A program made the position numbers and the translations under genes. Positions 47,490 through 56,204 of a stretch of 64,000 bases of DNA are shown here, piece by piece. Origin of the DNA: Bacillota bacterium (GTDB lineage Bacteria > Bacillota > Ch66 > Ch109); contig JABLWZ010000002.1 in assembly GCA_013178275.1 (NCBI GenBank), positions 1 through 64,000 of the forward strand. Reading direction: 5' to 3'. How positions within the stretch are numbered: position 1 is the stretch's first letter; the number at the start of each line of letters is the position of its first letter. The notes beneath the pieces were generated by a model that was given only the letters and a program-made list of their open reading frames with translations, did not search any database and was not told the DNA's origin.

Positions 47490-47744
47490 ATGAATGACCA
47501 GTTAAAAGACCTGATAGCGATAGGCTCTTCCGTGGCAGCTAACTGCCAACCTTGCATCCAGTACCACCTTGGCAAGGCTAAGGAGCATGGGGTAAACCGA
47601 GAAGACATCATAGAAGCAATAAAAGTAGGGTAGGCGGTACGTTCAGGAGCTGCCGCAGGTATGGATAGACTTATCCAGGATGTGGCTCTAGGATCTAATC
47701 CCGCCGTATGCTTGACCGGCACCGGCTGCACATGCTGCGGATAA
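47490..47744 (+). pseudogene. AhpD-like carboxymuconolactone-decarboxylase protein with in-frame TAG
   Basis: The frame from ATG 47,490 shows the AhpD motif VAANCQPCIQYHLGKAKEHG (CxxC plus His), then IIEAIKVG-TAG-AVRSGAAAGMD and a Cys-rich end (CTGTGCTCCG). Codon 48 is TAG, at a position normally Lys or Gln. The frame is intact downstream. The likely cause is a point mutation (CAG or AAG to TAG); amber readthrough or pyrrolysine would need proof. GGGGGG lies upstream. Confidence 0.8.
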
Positions 47745-47781
47745 GAGAGAAGGTAACAATAAATCAAGAAGGAGGTGTATT

Positions 47782-48123
47782 ATGCTTAGAGTTGTTTACG
47801 CCTGCTCGGGATGTGCCGACCTCGGTGAGGTGGCTGATCGAGTAAGCCGCAGCCTCAGAAAAACCGGTTTTGTAAAAACGAAGAAGAACTGCCTGACTGG
47901 TATAGGTCTTGGCATTCAAGACTTTATCAATGCAGCCAAAGAGGCGGATGAGGTTTTAGCTATCGACGGATGTGAGGTTACCTGTGCTAAAAGGACCCTG
48001 GAGAAGGCGGGTATTAGTACGAATTCGTTCGTATTGACCGAAATGGGATTCGTAAAAGGTGGTACCCCTCATTCGGAAGCTGTTGTTGAAACGATCTGTA
48101 GAAGGGTTATCGAATCTTTCTAA
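47782..48123 (+). CDS. DGC-domain putative zinc-binding protein 3
   Basis: 113 residues: RVVYACSGCADLGEVADRVSR at the start and AIDGCEVTCAKRTLEKAG with the DGC motif. It ends the plus-strand series; a terminator follows. Confidence 0.86.
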   Translation: MLRVVYACSGCADLGEVADRVSRSLRKTGFVKTKKNCLTGIGLGIQDFINAAKEADEVLAIDGCEVTCAKRTLEKAGISTNSFVLTEMGFVKGGTPHSEAVVETICRRVIESF

Positions 48124-48140
48124 CCCGTTAGAATAGTTAA

Positions 48141-48185
48141 AGGGATAAACCAGCGACGATAAACGATGTCGGGTTTATCCCTTTT
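48141..48185. terminator. Bidirectional terminator
   Basis: GGGATAAACC / GGGTTTATCCC dyad followed by TTTT, between convergent genes ending at 48,123 and 48,208. Confidence 0.82.
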
Positions 48186-48207
48186 AATTATTAGAGTTCA
48201 GGACTAG

Positions 48208-50286
48208 TTATCCTTTTCTGATCTGACAAGAAAGACTCTTTAAGTTCGGAGTTCCGAACTCTTTACCCAGCTTCTCTATAGAGGTGAGCATGTTGAAATT
48301 CGACTTTCGCCATTCAAACTGCTGCGACGCATCTCCCTCTGGGAACCACCAGCCTATAGCCGCACACACCACCTGAGGAAGGACGCTGTCAGTAATCCTC
48401 GCCACCTGGACGATTTCACCATGCCGGGTTTTAATGATTACGCTGTCGCCGTCGCTTATCCCGTAAGCTACCGCCGTATCAGGGTGGATTTCCACAAACG
48501 GGTGCGGTTCCCTTTGACGAATCTTCTCAACCCACCGGTAGGAGGAATGGAGGTAATCACGGCTCTTCGCACTGATTAGAATCAACGGATACTCCGAATC
48601 TATTTCTTCGGGCTGACCGACAAACTCAGGCAGCGGTTTCAGTTTAAACTTCTCGGCCACACTCAGCATTAACTCGATTTTACCAGTGGGGGTGCGAAAA
48701 CCCTTTTCAAGGTATGACTTGAAGCGGTCTGGACCCTTCAAGTATCCTTTGGTGACGAACTCTTTATAGGACAGTCCGGCGGGTCGGACCACGTCTTCCA
48801 GAAACTCTTCATAATCCTCTTTCCATAATTCCGATGGCGAGACCCGTTTGCCCAGTGCATTCATAATCTTCATGTCCGGCCAGCATTCCCCTGGCGGCTC
48901 GACGATTTTTGGCCTCGCGAATACCATGCCGTGCCCAATCCCGTAGTGCCCGATATCATTCATCTCGTACTGGTGAGCGACCGGGAACACGATATCCGCC
49001 ATAGCTGCGGTGGGAGTCATGAATAAATCTGCTATAGCGACAAAATCAAGGCTCTTTAATGCTTCGTAGGTCACCCGGCTGTCAGCCCAGTTTACAAGTG
49101 GGTTTGTACACATGCCGTAATATCCCCTGACCGGATATGGTATTCCCTCAAGCACCGCCTTGCGAAAATAGGCGGGGGCGATAGTCATCAGTCTGGGGAT
49201 GATCCGATGATGGGCGCTGATCATCTCCTTGGCCTTGGTAGGAATCAGGTCGGCCCGCACGAACTCGCCCAATCCCATGATCTTGGGGTCGTGAGCGTTG
49301 ACATTGCCGCCGGGGACCTCGAGGTTGCCAGTGACGGCCATCAGGCAGTTTAGAGAGCGGGTATAGTCAAATGTGTAAATCGAGTGTTCAATAGCGTTGC
49401 CCCACAGGAGGGCGGCCGGCTTGGCGGCCGCGTACATCCTGGCGGCCTGGCGGATAAGTTCGGCCGGGACCAGTGTAATCTCGGAGACCACTTCCGGGGT
49501 ATATCTCTTTACATGCTGGGAAAGCTCTTCAAAACCATATGTAAAGTTCTCGACGAACTCTTGGTCATATAGTGATTCTTCTAATATGACATTCAAGAAA
49601 CCCAAGGCCAACGCTGGTCCAGTCCCCGGCTTGAGCTGTAGCCAGAGGTCGGCCCTGGCTGCGATCTCGGTTCTGCGCGGGTCGACAACAATCAGTTTGG
49701 CTCCTTTTTTCATCTGCTCCAGAACGAGACTGCCCAACTGACCTTCTTCATTCGTCGAAAGGGCGTTTCCGCCCCAGCAGAGGATCAGGCTGGAAGGGTT
49801 ATGGAGGTCGGCTACCGGGTAGAAGCCGCAGGTATGTACGCCGGTGATTTCCCTGGGCGCGTGGCATACGTCCTGTGAAGCGATTACGTTTGGCGAACCG
49901 AAAATATTGGCCAGTCGTATCAAAACGAAGTGTTCCAGTCCCTTAGGCATGCCTACTCCGAACCCGACTGCTTTCGCGCCGTATTTATCCTTGATTTTGA
50001 GAAGGTTTTCGGCCGTTTCACCCAGTGCTTCATCCCAGGATATCCGCTGCCATTTCCCTTCACCGCGTTCCCCAATACGTTTCAGGGGATATTTCAAACG
50101 ATCGGGATGAGAGAGCCGATCGGCCGACACCCGGCCCTTAAAGCAAGTGTATCCATGATTCAGGTAGCCCTGCGGATCACCCTTGATTTGCACAATCTGG
50201 TTATTCTCAACACCAACCAGTAGGCCGCATCCACCGTGATCCATCCTTGCGCAGTGGGTTTTTACCCAGCGAATCTCTTCCCCCAT
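48208..50286 (-). CDS. Molybdopterin-dependent oxidoreductase (formate dehydrogenase/acetylene hydratase-like)
   Basis: This is a ~692-residue DMSO-reductase-superfamily catalytic subunit. An N-terminal [4Fe-4S] site is visible (THCARMDHGGCGLLVGV, then a Cys in YTCFKGR), and the metal ligand is probably the Cys in SQDVCHAPREITG. No TAT signal and no electron-transfer or membrane subunit genes are adjacent, so it is a cytoplasmic orphan. It could reduce or hydrate a small substrate such as an oxyanion; an arsenate or polysulfide role is only suggested by location. ATG 50,286 follows GAGGAGG; an open frame extends 35 codons further without an RBS. Confidence 0.85.
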   Translation of the reverse strand: MGEEIRWVKTHCARMDHGGCGLLVGVENNQIVQIKGDPQGYLNHGYTCFKGRVSADRLSHPDRLKYPLKRIGERGEGKWQRISWDEALGETAENLLKIKDKYGAKAVGFGVGMPKGLEHFVLIRLANIFGSPNVIASQDVCHAPREITGVHTCGFYPVADLHNPSSLILCWGGNALSTNEEGQLGSLVLEQMKKGAKLIVVDPRRTEIAARADLWLQLKPGTGPALALGFLNVILEESLYDQEFVENFTYGFEELSQHVKRYTPEVVSEITLVPAELIRQAARMYAAAKPAALLWGNAIEHSIYTFDYTRSLNCLMAVTGNLEVPGGNVNAHDPKIMGLGEFVRADLIPTKAKEMISAHHRIIPRLMTIAPAYFRKAVLEGIPYPVRGYYGMCTNPLVNWADSRVTYEALKSLDFVAIADLFMTPTAAMADIVFPVAHQYEMNDIGHYGIGHGMVFARPKIVEPPGECWPDMKIMNALGKRVSPSELWKEDYEEFLEDVVRPAGLSYKEFVTKGYLKGPDRFKSYLEKGFRTPTGKIELMLSVAEKFKLKPLPEFVGQPEEIDSEYPLILISAKSRDYLHSSYRWVEKIRQREPHPFVEIHPDTAVAYGISDGDSVIIKTRHGEIVQVARITDSVLPQVVCAAIGWWFPEGDASQQFEWRKSNFNMLTSIEKLGKEFGTPNLKSLSCQIRKG

Positions 50287-50689
50287 GTTGGAAGACCTCC
50301 TCTTACTAATACTGTGTTTTTTAAAAATACTACGTAGACAACAGAATTTGGTGGTCTTTTGGATACGACATTTTGAAATCCATTGTTGCACTTAATAGCT
50401 GAAGGTTAATATAGCGATAACTGAATGAATACTCATTCAGTTATCTTTATGGTAATTCCTTAGAATGATGTTGTCAAATCTTAAACAAAACAAAAAACTT
50501 TTTGTTTAAACTCTTACAACCCTTATTGCGAAAACAATCACTATCTTTTGAGGAAAAATATGGAGTATGTTATTGGTGGCATTCTAAAAATCATTACGGA
50601 GTATAATGAGGGATAAGCTCCCGTTCTCGTGTTTGACTTTGCATTAGAATCAATTTAAGGGGGAGAAAGTTATAGTCCAGGAGATTGCA
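50287..50689. other. Divergent intergenic region
   Basis: No gene is supported. The region holds a 12-bp-arm palindrome at 50,417-50,444 (separate entry) and is otherwise AT-rich promoter-like sequence for the molybdopterin enzyme (-) and the TauE gene (+). Confidence 0.5.
50417..50444. promoter_or_regulatory. TetR/QacR-type palindrome
   Basis: Perfect arms ATAACTGAATGA and TCATTCAGTTAT separated by four bases. The TGAATGA core is typical of TetR-family operators. No TetR gene is in the window. Confidence 0.65.
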
Positions 50690-51403
50690 TTGACAATACT
50701 GATATTTTTCTTGGCTATGCTATATTCCTCCGTTGGCCAAGGCGGTGCATCGGGCTATTTGGCAGCAATGGCGTTGTTAGGCGTGGAACCTGCAGCGATG
50801 AAATCCACCGGGTTGATGCTAAATGTGTTAGTATCGGCTATAGCAACTGTAAGGTATTATCGAGCCAAAAACTTTTCCTGGCAGGTATTTTTACCTATAA
50901 CCTTATCGTCAATTCCTTTCGCTTTTATTGGTGGGGCACTATCTTTACCTAACCAGGTCTATAAGATAATTGCTGGGATAATTCTATTATTCTGTTCCTG
51001 CTTATTGTTTTTTAATAAAAAGGAGACCGACGAGTGTCCAAGTACAATGCTTATACCCTTTGCCATACTGGCTGGTGTATTAATCGGATTCTTATCAGGT
51101 ATAGTCGGAGTTGGTGGAGGAATCTTTTTAGCCCCGTTACTCATATTTACAGGATGGGCTAACACAAGGGAAATTTTAGGGCTATCCGCGGCATTCGTTT
51201 TAGCGAACTCTATCTCTGGGTTACTTGGGAACCTTACAAGTGTGACATTACTTCCAAATTATGTTCCTGTTCTTGCTGTTGCGGCCATTTTAGGAGGGCT
51301 TATAGGAACAAGCATAGGCATCAATAGGGCAACTACTTTGACGATCCGTCGAATACTCGCTGTGGTTCTTGTTATAGCGGCTGTCAAATTATTATTAGGT
51401 TAG
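50690..51403 (+). CDS. TauE/SafE-family transporter 2
   Basis: 237 residues, about eight helices, with SSVGQGGASGYLAAMALLGVEPAAMKS near the start and GFLSGIVGVGGGIFLAPLL in the middle. TTG start with CAGGAGA upstream. Probable sulfite or organosulfur exporter; divergently transcribed from the molybdopterin enzyme. Confidence 0.88.
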   Translation: MTILIFFLAMLYSSVGQGGASGYLAAMALLGVEPAAMKSTGLMLNVLVSAIATVRYYRAKNFSWQVFLPITLSSIPFAFIGGALSLPNQVYKIIAGIILLFCSCLLFFNKKETDECPSTMLIPFAILAGVLIGFLSGIVGVGGGIFLAPLLIFTGWANTREILGLSAAFVLANSISGLLGNLTSVTLLPNYVPVLAVAAILGGLIGTSIGINRATTLTIRRILAVVLVIAAVKLLLG

Positions 51404-51506
51404 TCATATGTAATTTAAAAAGAGTGTGGGATTTGGCTCTCCTTTTTGCTTCTATATGTTCTAAATTAGTTAATATAATAGTGGAAAAAAGACGGGATGT
51501 TCAACG

Positions 51507-51755
51507 ATGAAAAAAGAACACCTTATGCGCGGGTTTAAGAGGAGCGAGATTATCGAATTCTTCATCGAAAACGGTGCAAGGTTTAATGAAGCTGGGCTTA
51601 TGATCGGACGAGGATTTAAGGTCTTCATCGGAGATGAATCGGCCGTACCTATCGGACGTTTTTTCATTACAGAGGTAAAGGTAGTGGTTTCGGGGGTTGA
51701 TTTAAATGAAATCGAGAAGAAGTTTTTTTATAAATTCCTACGAGCTGGTGGCTAA
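51507..51755 (+). CDS. Hypothetical protein, 82 residues
   Basis: I do not recognise this small soluble protein (start MKKEHLMRGFKRSEIIEFF). It has no Cys and no membrane helix. It lies between the intact TauE gene and a decayed TauE tail. Confidence 0.55.
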   Translation: MKKEHLMRGFKRSEIIEFFIENGARFNEAGLMIGRGFKVFIGDESAVPIGRFFITEVKVVVSGVDLNEIEKKFFYKFLRAGG

Positions 51756-51770
51756 TCTTCATATCAGGGG

Positions 51771-51848
51771 AAAAGCAACTACTATAACAACCGTCGCATA
51801 CTTGCGGTGGTTTTTGTTTTAACGGGATTTATAATTATATTGGGTTAG
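51771..51848 (+). pseudogene. Decayed 3' tail of a TauE gene
   Basis: The translation RRILAVVFVLTGFIIILG-stop (after a frame slip near ATTIT) closely matches the tail RRILAVVLVIAAVKLLLG-stop of the TauE protein at 50,690. Only the last ~25 codons remain. Confidence 0.7.
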
Positions 51849-52002
51849 TAGGTAGGCGATTATAGAGCCTGTGGTTCTATAAATTTAAGTTATAGAAAAG
51901 ACTCTCTATAAAAACAAATTGTAATTGTAAGGATGCAGGTCATTTCAAGCCCAGGATGGAAATACTACCCCTAAGTGATTTGCTTAGTTAGGAGTGTGTT
52001 TT

Positions 52003-52464
52003 TTGAATAAGGAAATCAACATCGAAAACATCAAGAAAAAGGCGGAGGCTTACTATCGCAATGGTGATTTTTTCTGTTCGGAAGCGATCGTTAAGACCAT
52101 CAAGGACGAGTTCGACCTAGCGGTATCCGATGACGTTATCGCGATGGCCTCGGGTTTTCCTGTGGGTATGGGTGGTTCAGGGTGCACCTGTGGAGCGGTG
52201 GTGGGGGGCATCATGGCCCTAGGTTTATTCTTTGGCCGTACCGAAGCCAAGGATGAAAAGGTGAGTAAGACCATGGATCTGGCCAAGGAGCTGCACGATA
52301 CCTTTAAAAGTCGCCATAAACATCTATGCTGCAGAATCCTGACCAAGGACATGGAGCTGGGTTCACCAACGCATATGGAGCAGTGTATATCTTTCACTGG
52401 GGAGGTTGCGGAGGAAGCCGCGAAAATCATCATCAGAGAATTTGTTATAGCCCTTAAATATTAG
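52003..52464 (+). CDS. C_GCAxxG_C_C family protein 2
   Basis: The ~153-residue protein has FFCSEAIVKTIKDEF, GSGCTCGAVVGGIMALG, HLCCRIL and EQCISFTGE, the spaced-Cys pattern of the family; an extra Cys lies before CGAVVGG. TTG 52,003 follows TAGGAG. Probable redox or metal protein; a paralogue lies in the grd cluster. Confidence 0.82.
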   Translation: MNKEINIENIKKKAEAYYRNGDFFCSEAIVKTIKDEFDLAVSDDVIAMASGFPVGMGGSGCTCGAVVGGIMALGLFFGRTEAKDEKVSKTMDLAKELHDTFKSRHKHLCCRILTKDMELGSPTHMEQCISFTGEVAEEAAKIIIREFVIALKY

Positions 52465-52529
52465 GTGATCTGTATACTATGAAAAAAGCTACAGTTTAAA
52501 CTTCGCACGGAAGTTCAATTACATTTCTT

Positions 52530-53273
52530 TCAGCCGCTGGAAGATGGTTTCAATGTTACAGACTCGGGCTTTTCGTTACCACTATCTCCAGGCTTAACAG
52601 CAGGTTGGCCTTGATCTTTCGTTGCTGGTTCAGAAACCTGACCCGTTTTGGGATTAAAATCCGAAACGGCAGGCTGATCATTAGTTTTGTCCACTGATGT
52701 TTCAGGCTGGTTTTTTTTCGGAGTATCGGTCTTTGACGGCTCTTTAGGTTGTTTATTTGTTGGTGTCACTTCTTTATCTGAATTGTTATCTGTGATTTCT
52801 TGCGGATTAACTTCTGTTTTCTGATCATTCGACTTGACCGAGTCGATTGACTCGACAGCCTGATTCCCCAACCGAGAATCCTGATTGTTTTCAACCGCAA
52901 ATATATAAGGCCACGTGTAACCAACAACGAGCATTAAAGCTAGGGGCAGAACAGCGAGCTTTGGACGGTAGTAAACAACCGCAGCTGCCAAGGCGAAACC
53001 TGCAGCCATAAGACAAAAATGGCATGGAATTATTCCTAACGCTTGCCAACGCCAAAATGCGTAGCTGGTCAATCCTACATGTACCCCTACGGCGGCCCAG
53101 AGTAAAAGGTTGGCTCTAGTATAATTCATTAGAAGTGCCACAATGCAGAGTATATAATAAGCTATCCCTGTGTAGGCAAGTATATTACCTGCATTATAAG
53201 AGGCAATAATCGCACCTACTAAGGCTAATATAGCCAATGACCTTTGTATACTTAATGTTTTAATGTCGATCAT
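52530..53273 (-). CDS. VKOR/DsbB-like membrane protein with long hydrophilic tail
   Basis: The 247-residue protein has about five helices in residues 1-130, with IIPCHFCLMAAGF placing a CxxC at a helix start, as in VKOR/DsbB-type disulfide carriers. Residues ~135-247 are a low-complexity Pro/Lys/Asp/Asn tail much like the linker of the anchored thioredoxin at 44,961. It could oxidise that thioredoxin. The family name is an inference from layout. Confidence 0.65.
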   Translation of the reverse strand: MIDIKTLSIQRSLAILALVGAIIASYNAGNILAYTGIAYYILCIVALLMNYTRANLLLWAAVGVHVGLTSYAFWRWQALGIIPCHFCLMAAGFALAAAVVYYRPKLAVLPLALMLVVGYTWPYIFAVENNQDSRLGNQAVESIDSVKSNDQKTEVNPQEITDNNSDKEVTPTNKQPKEPSKTDTPKKNQPETSVDKTNDQPAVSDFNPKTGQVSEPATKDQGQPAVKPGDSGNEKPESVTLKPSSSG

Positions 53274-53589
53274 TCCTAAGAACTCCTTCCGTTTGGTTTG
53301 GTTCTTTTTATATCATATTTATTAGATGGGTATTATAGGATTAAAATTCTCCAAATTGCTTGCATTCCCCTTTGTTGTAAGTCCGGAGATAATCTAATAT
53401 CCTGATAACTTTTGGTGATAATTGTAGATAAGGGATTAATCGCAGGTGAATTGGGAGAGGTTTGTTGTTAATTGGGCTTGAAGCGATATGGGGTATAAAA
53501 GGTTAGTGTTCTTAGGGTAAGTAAGGTAAAATAATGACAAATGCATAAACATATTGCAATATGTTTATGCAAAAGGAGGAATGTTGTAG
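53274..53589. other. Intergenic region upstream of arsD
   Basis: It holds the 28-bp palindrome at 53,543-53,570 and AT-rich promoter-like sequence. No gene. Confidence 0.5.
53543..53570. promoter_or_regulatory. Perfect 28-bp palindrome, likely ArsR operator
   Basis: Arms GCATAAACATATTG and CAATATGTTTATGC abut with no spacer, 20 bases before the arsD start and just ahead of the RBS AAAAGGAGG. SmtB/ArsR repressors bind AT-rich dyads of this kind. Confidence 0.78.
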
Positions 53590-53880
53590 ATGAAAAGCAT
53601 TACCGTGTACGACCCGCCCATGTGCTGTAGTACAGGGGTCTGCGGACCGAGCCCTGATCAGAACCTGGTGAGGGTAGCGGGTGATCTTGAACGTCTGGCG
53701 AAAAAAGGTGTTGAAGTAATCCGATATAACCTTTCCCAGCAGCCATCGGCTTTTGTAGGAGGGGAGATAGGAACGCTGATTAAAGAAAAGGGGATTCTAT
53801 CACTTCCGATAACTATGATTGACGATAAAGTCCAACTGGTGGGTCGTTATCCTACCACCGAGGAGTTGGAAACCTGGTGA
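53590..53880 (+). CDS. arsD: Arsenic metallochaperone ArsD
   Basis: ArsD hands As(III) to ArsA. The 96-residue protein has the essential Cys12-Cys13 and Cys18 in YDPPMCCSTGVCGPSPD. arsA follows 26 bp downstream. Confidence 0.95.
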   Translation: MKSITVYDPPMCCSTGVCGPSPDQNLVRVAGDLERLAKKGVEVIRYNLSQQPSAFVGGEIGTLIKEKGILSLPITMIDDKVQLVGRYPTTEELETW

Positions 53881-53906
53881 ATCAGGAATAACAAGGGGGC
53901 TCTCTG

Positions 53907-55676
53907 ATGAAAAGTACTCGCTACATCTTTTTTACCGGCAAGGGTGGGGTGGGTAAAACCTCGGTGGCCTGCGCCACAGCTATAAATCTCGCCCAGTCAG
54001 GTAAGAATGTGTTACTGGTAAGCACCGATCCCGCCTCCAATCTTGACGACGTTCTGGAGATTAAGGTCCAGCAGTATCCAACAGAGATTCCTGGAATACC
54101 AGCTTTATTAGCGATGAATCTTGATCCGGAGGAAGCGGCTAGAGACTATCGGGAGAAGGTGGTGGGAGATTACCGGGGCATCCTTCCCGATGACGTAATC
54201 GCCTCCATGGAGGAGCAGTTATCCGGCGCCTGCACGGTGGAGATCGCGACCTTCGATCTCTTTACCCGCCTGCTTAGCGACCCGGCGGTAGTAAACAGCT
54301 ACGACCACTTCGTCTTCGATACGGCACCCACGGGGCATACCCTGCGCCTGCTGGCCTTGCCCAAGGCCTGGTCAGGATTTATGACGGAGAATGTTCGAGG
54401 TACTTCCTGTATCGGACCCCTTGCCGGGATGTTTGAGCAGAAGCAGCGTTATGAAAGCACGGTAGCAGCTCTGGCCGACCCTGGGCTGGTTACCCTTACC
54501 CTGGTTACCAAGCCGGAAGGCCCGGCGCTGAACGAGGCCTGGAGAGCGAGCCGTGAACTGGGCGAGCTTGGATTGATTAACCAGCGGCTGATAATCAACG
54601 GGGTGCTTAACCACAGCGGAAAAGACCAGGTTGCGAACGCCTTCAAACAACAGCAATCGGAATCTTTGGAGAGGATGCCGACAGAGCTCTCAGAGCTGCC
54701 CTGCCAGGTGGTTCCCCTGCTGCATGTTCCACCGGTGGGAATTGCTGGCCTAAAACTATTGGCGGAGCGGATGCGTCATCCGGATAAACAGGTTGTAGTC
54801 TGGGATTTCAGCACCGAAGACTTCAGTCCTCCTTTAACAATTCCATCCGGTTTGAGTTCCGTGGTTGATGATTTAAATCGTCGGGATAACGGCTTGGTAC
54901 TGGTAATGGGAAAGGGGGGGGTGGGTAAAACCACTATTGCGGCCGCGATAGCACTAGCCTTATACGCGAGGGGAAAGAAGGTAAGGCTGTCTACTACCGA
55001 TCCGGCGGCGCACCTGGATTTAGCACTTGCTGGCGCGGGGAAAGATCTGGCCGTCAGCCGTATCGATCCGGCGGTCGAAGTAGCGGCGTACCGTAATGAG
55101 GTGATGTCAACTGTAGGGAAGGGGCTCGACGAGGATGGACGCGCGCTTTTGGCCGAGGAACTGGCCTCACCTTGCACCGAGGAAATCGCAGTATTCAGGG
55201 CTTTCGCCCGGACCGTTGACAAGGCGGAAGAAAGTTTCGTTGTGTTGGACACTGCGCCTACCGGACATACCCTGCTGCTTCTCGATGCCACACAGTCCTA
55301 CCACCGTCAGGTGGAGAACACCACAGGGGATGTACCGGAAGAAGTGCGGCGGCTTTTGCCCCGACTGCGTGATCCTGAATTTACATACATATTGCTGGTG
55401 ACCCTTGCCCAGGCGACTCCAGTGCTGGAAGCGCAGAGACTTCAGGAAGACCTTAGACGGGCGGGTATAGAACCTGCCTGGTGGTTGATTAACCAGACCT
55501 GGACGGGGGTGCCTACATCTAACCTTGTTCTCAAGAGTCTATCCCGGGCGGAAAAACCGTGGATCGACAAGGTTGTCCAAACTCTGGCTAAAAAGGCAGT
55601 CCGCATACCCTGGCTGACAAAAACTCCGAAAGGGCGAGAAGGATTGACGCAGCTTCTGAACAAAGGAAGCGATTAA
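53907..55676 (+). CDS. arsA: Arsenite-stimulated ATPase ArsA
   Basis: 589 residues in two homologous halves, each with a P-loop (GKGGVGKTSVACATA near residue 10; GKGGVGKTTIAAAIA near 335) and the signal sequence DTAPTGHT (twice). It energises As(III) efflux. No arsB is present, so the partner is likely ACR3 at 35,935. Confidence 0.96.
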   Translation: MKSTRYIFFTGKGGVGKTSVACATAINLAQSGKNVLLVSTDPASNLDDVLEIKVQQYPTEIPGIPALLAMNLDPEEAARDYREKVVGDYRGILPDDVIASMEEQLSGACTVEIATFDLFTRLLSDPAVVNSYDHFVFDTAPTGHTLRLLALPKAWSGFMTENVRGTSCIGPLAGMFEQKQRYESTVAALADPGLVTLTLVTKPEGPALNEAWRASRELGELGLINQRLIINGVLNHSGKDQVANAFKQQQSESLERMPTELSELPCQVVPLLHVPPVGIAGLKLLAERMRHPDKQVVVWDFSTEDFSPPLTIPSGLSSVVDDLNRRDNGLVLVMGKGGVGKTTIAAAIALALYARGKKVRLSTTDPAAHLDLALAGAGKDLAVSRIDPAVEVAAYRNEVMSTVGKGLDEDGRALLAEELASPCTEEIAVFRAFARTVDKAEESFVVLDTAPTGHTLLLLDATQSYHRQVENTTGDVPEEVRRLLPRLRDPEFTYILLVTLAQATPVLEAQRLQEDLRRAGIEPAWWLINQTWTGVPTSNLVLKSLSRAEKPWIDKVVQTLAKKAVRIPWLTKTPKGREGLTQLLNKGSD

Positions 55677-55750
55677 ACAGGAAAGCAATAATCTATACAA
55701 GGAAAGGAACTTTATCGATATAATATAATCAAACACTTTTTATAAAGGCG

Positions 55751-56110
55751 TTGATTGTCTTGAAGAATCTGGCTGTCTGCTTCAAAGCCCTGGGGGATGA
55801 GACCAGGCTGTGTATTATCCGCCTACTTTCTGAGCGTGAGATGTGCGTCTGCGAATTAATAGACGTTTTGGCCATGTCCCAGCCAGCGGTTTCCCATCAC
55901 CTGAAGACCCTAAAACAGGCGGAGTTCGTTACCGATCGAAGAGAGGGCAAGTGGATCTATTATTCACTGAATAGAGAGCGGTTTGAAAGCTGCCAACAAG
56001 CTTTAAACGACTCTTTTATCCGACCTATTCGAGAGGTGCTGGATAAGGGTGCTCCACTTCCAGCTGACAGAGCCTATTGCGAGCGCTCGGGTATATACAA
56101 TCCCGGGTAA
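55751..56110 (+). CDS. arsR: ArsR-family arsenite-responsive regulator 2
   Basis: A 119-residue repressor with EMCVCELIDVL (CVCE arsenic site) and SQPAVSHHLKTLKQAEFV. TTG 55,751 or TTG 55,760 is the start; AAAGGCG lies upstream. It follows arsA and probably binds the palindrome before arsD. Confidence 0.92.
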   Translation: MIVLKNLAVCFKALGDETRLCIIRLLSEREMCVCELIDVLAMSQPAVSHHLKTLKQAEFVTDRREGKWIYYSLNRERFESCQQALNDSFIRPIREVLDKGAPLPADRAYCERSGIYNPG

Positions 56111-56134
56111 AGTGGAGTCTGCTTAACTCAACCG

Positions 56135-56179
56135 AAAGGGGTATTACCAGTAAAGTTAAAATTTACGGTAGACCCCTTT
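56135..56179. terminator. Bidirectional terminator
   Basis: AAAGGGGT...TACC / GGTA...ACCCCTTT extended dyad between convergent genes. Confidence 0.75.
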
Positions 56180-56204
56180 GTCAATAGTAAGGATGTTGTA
56201 TTTT

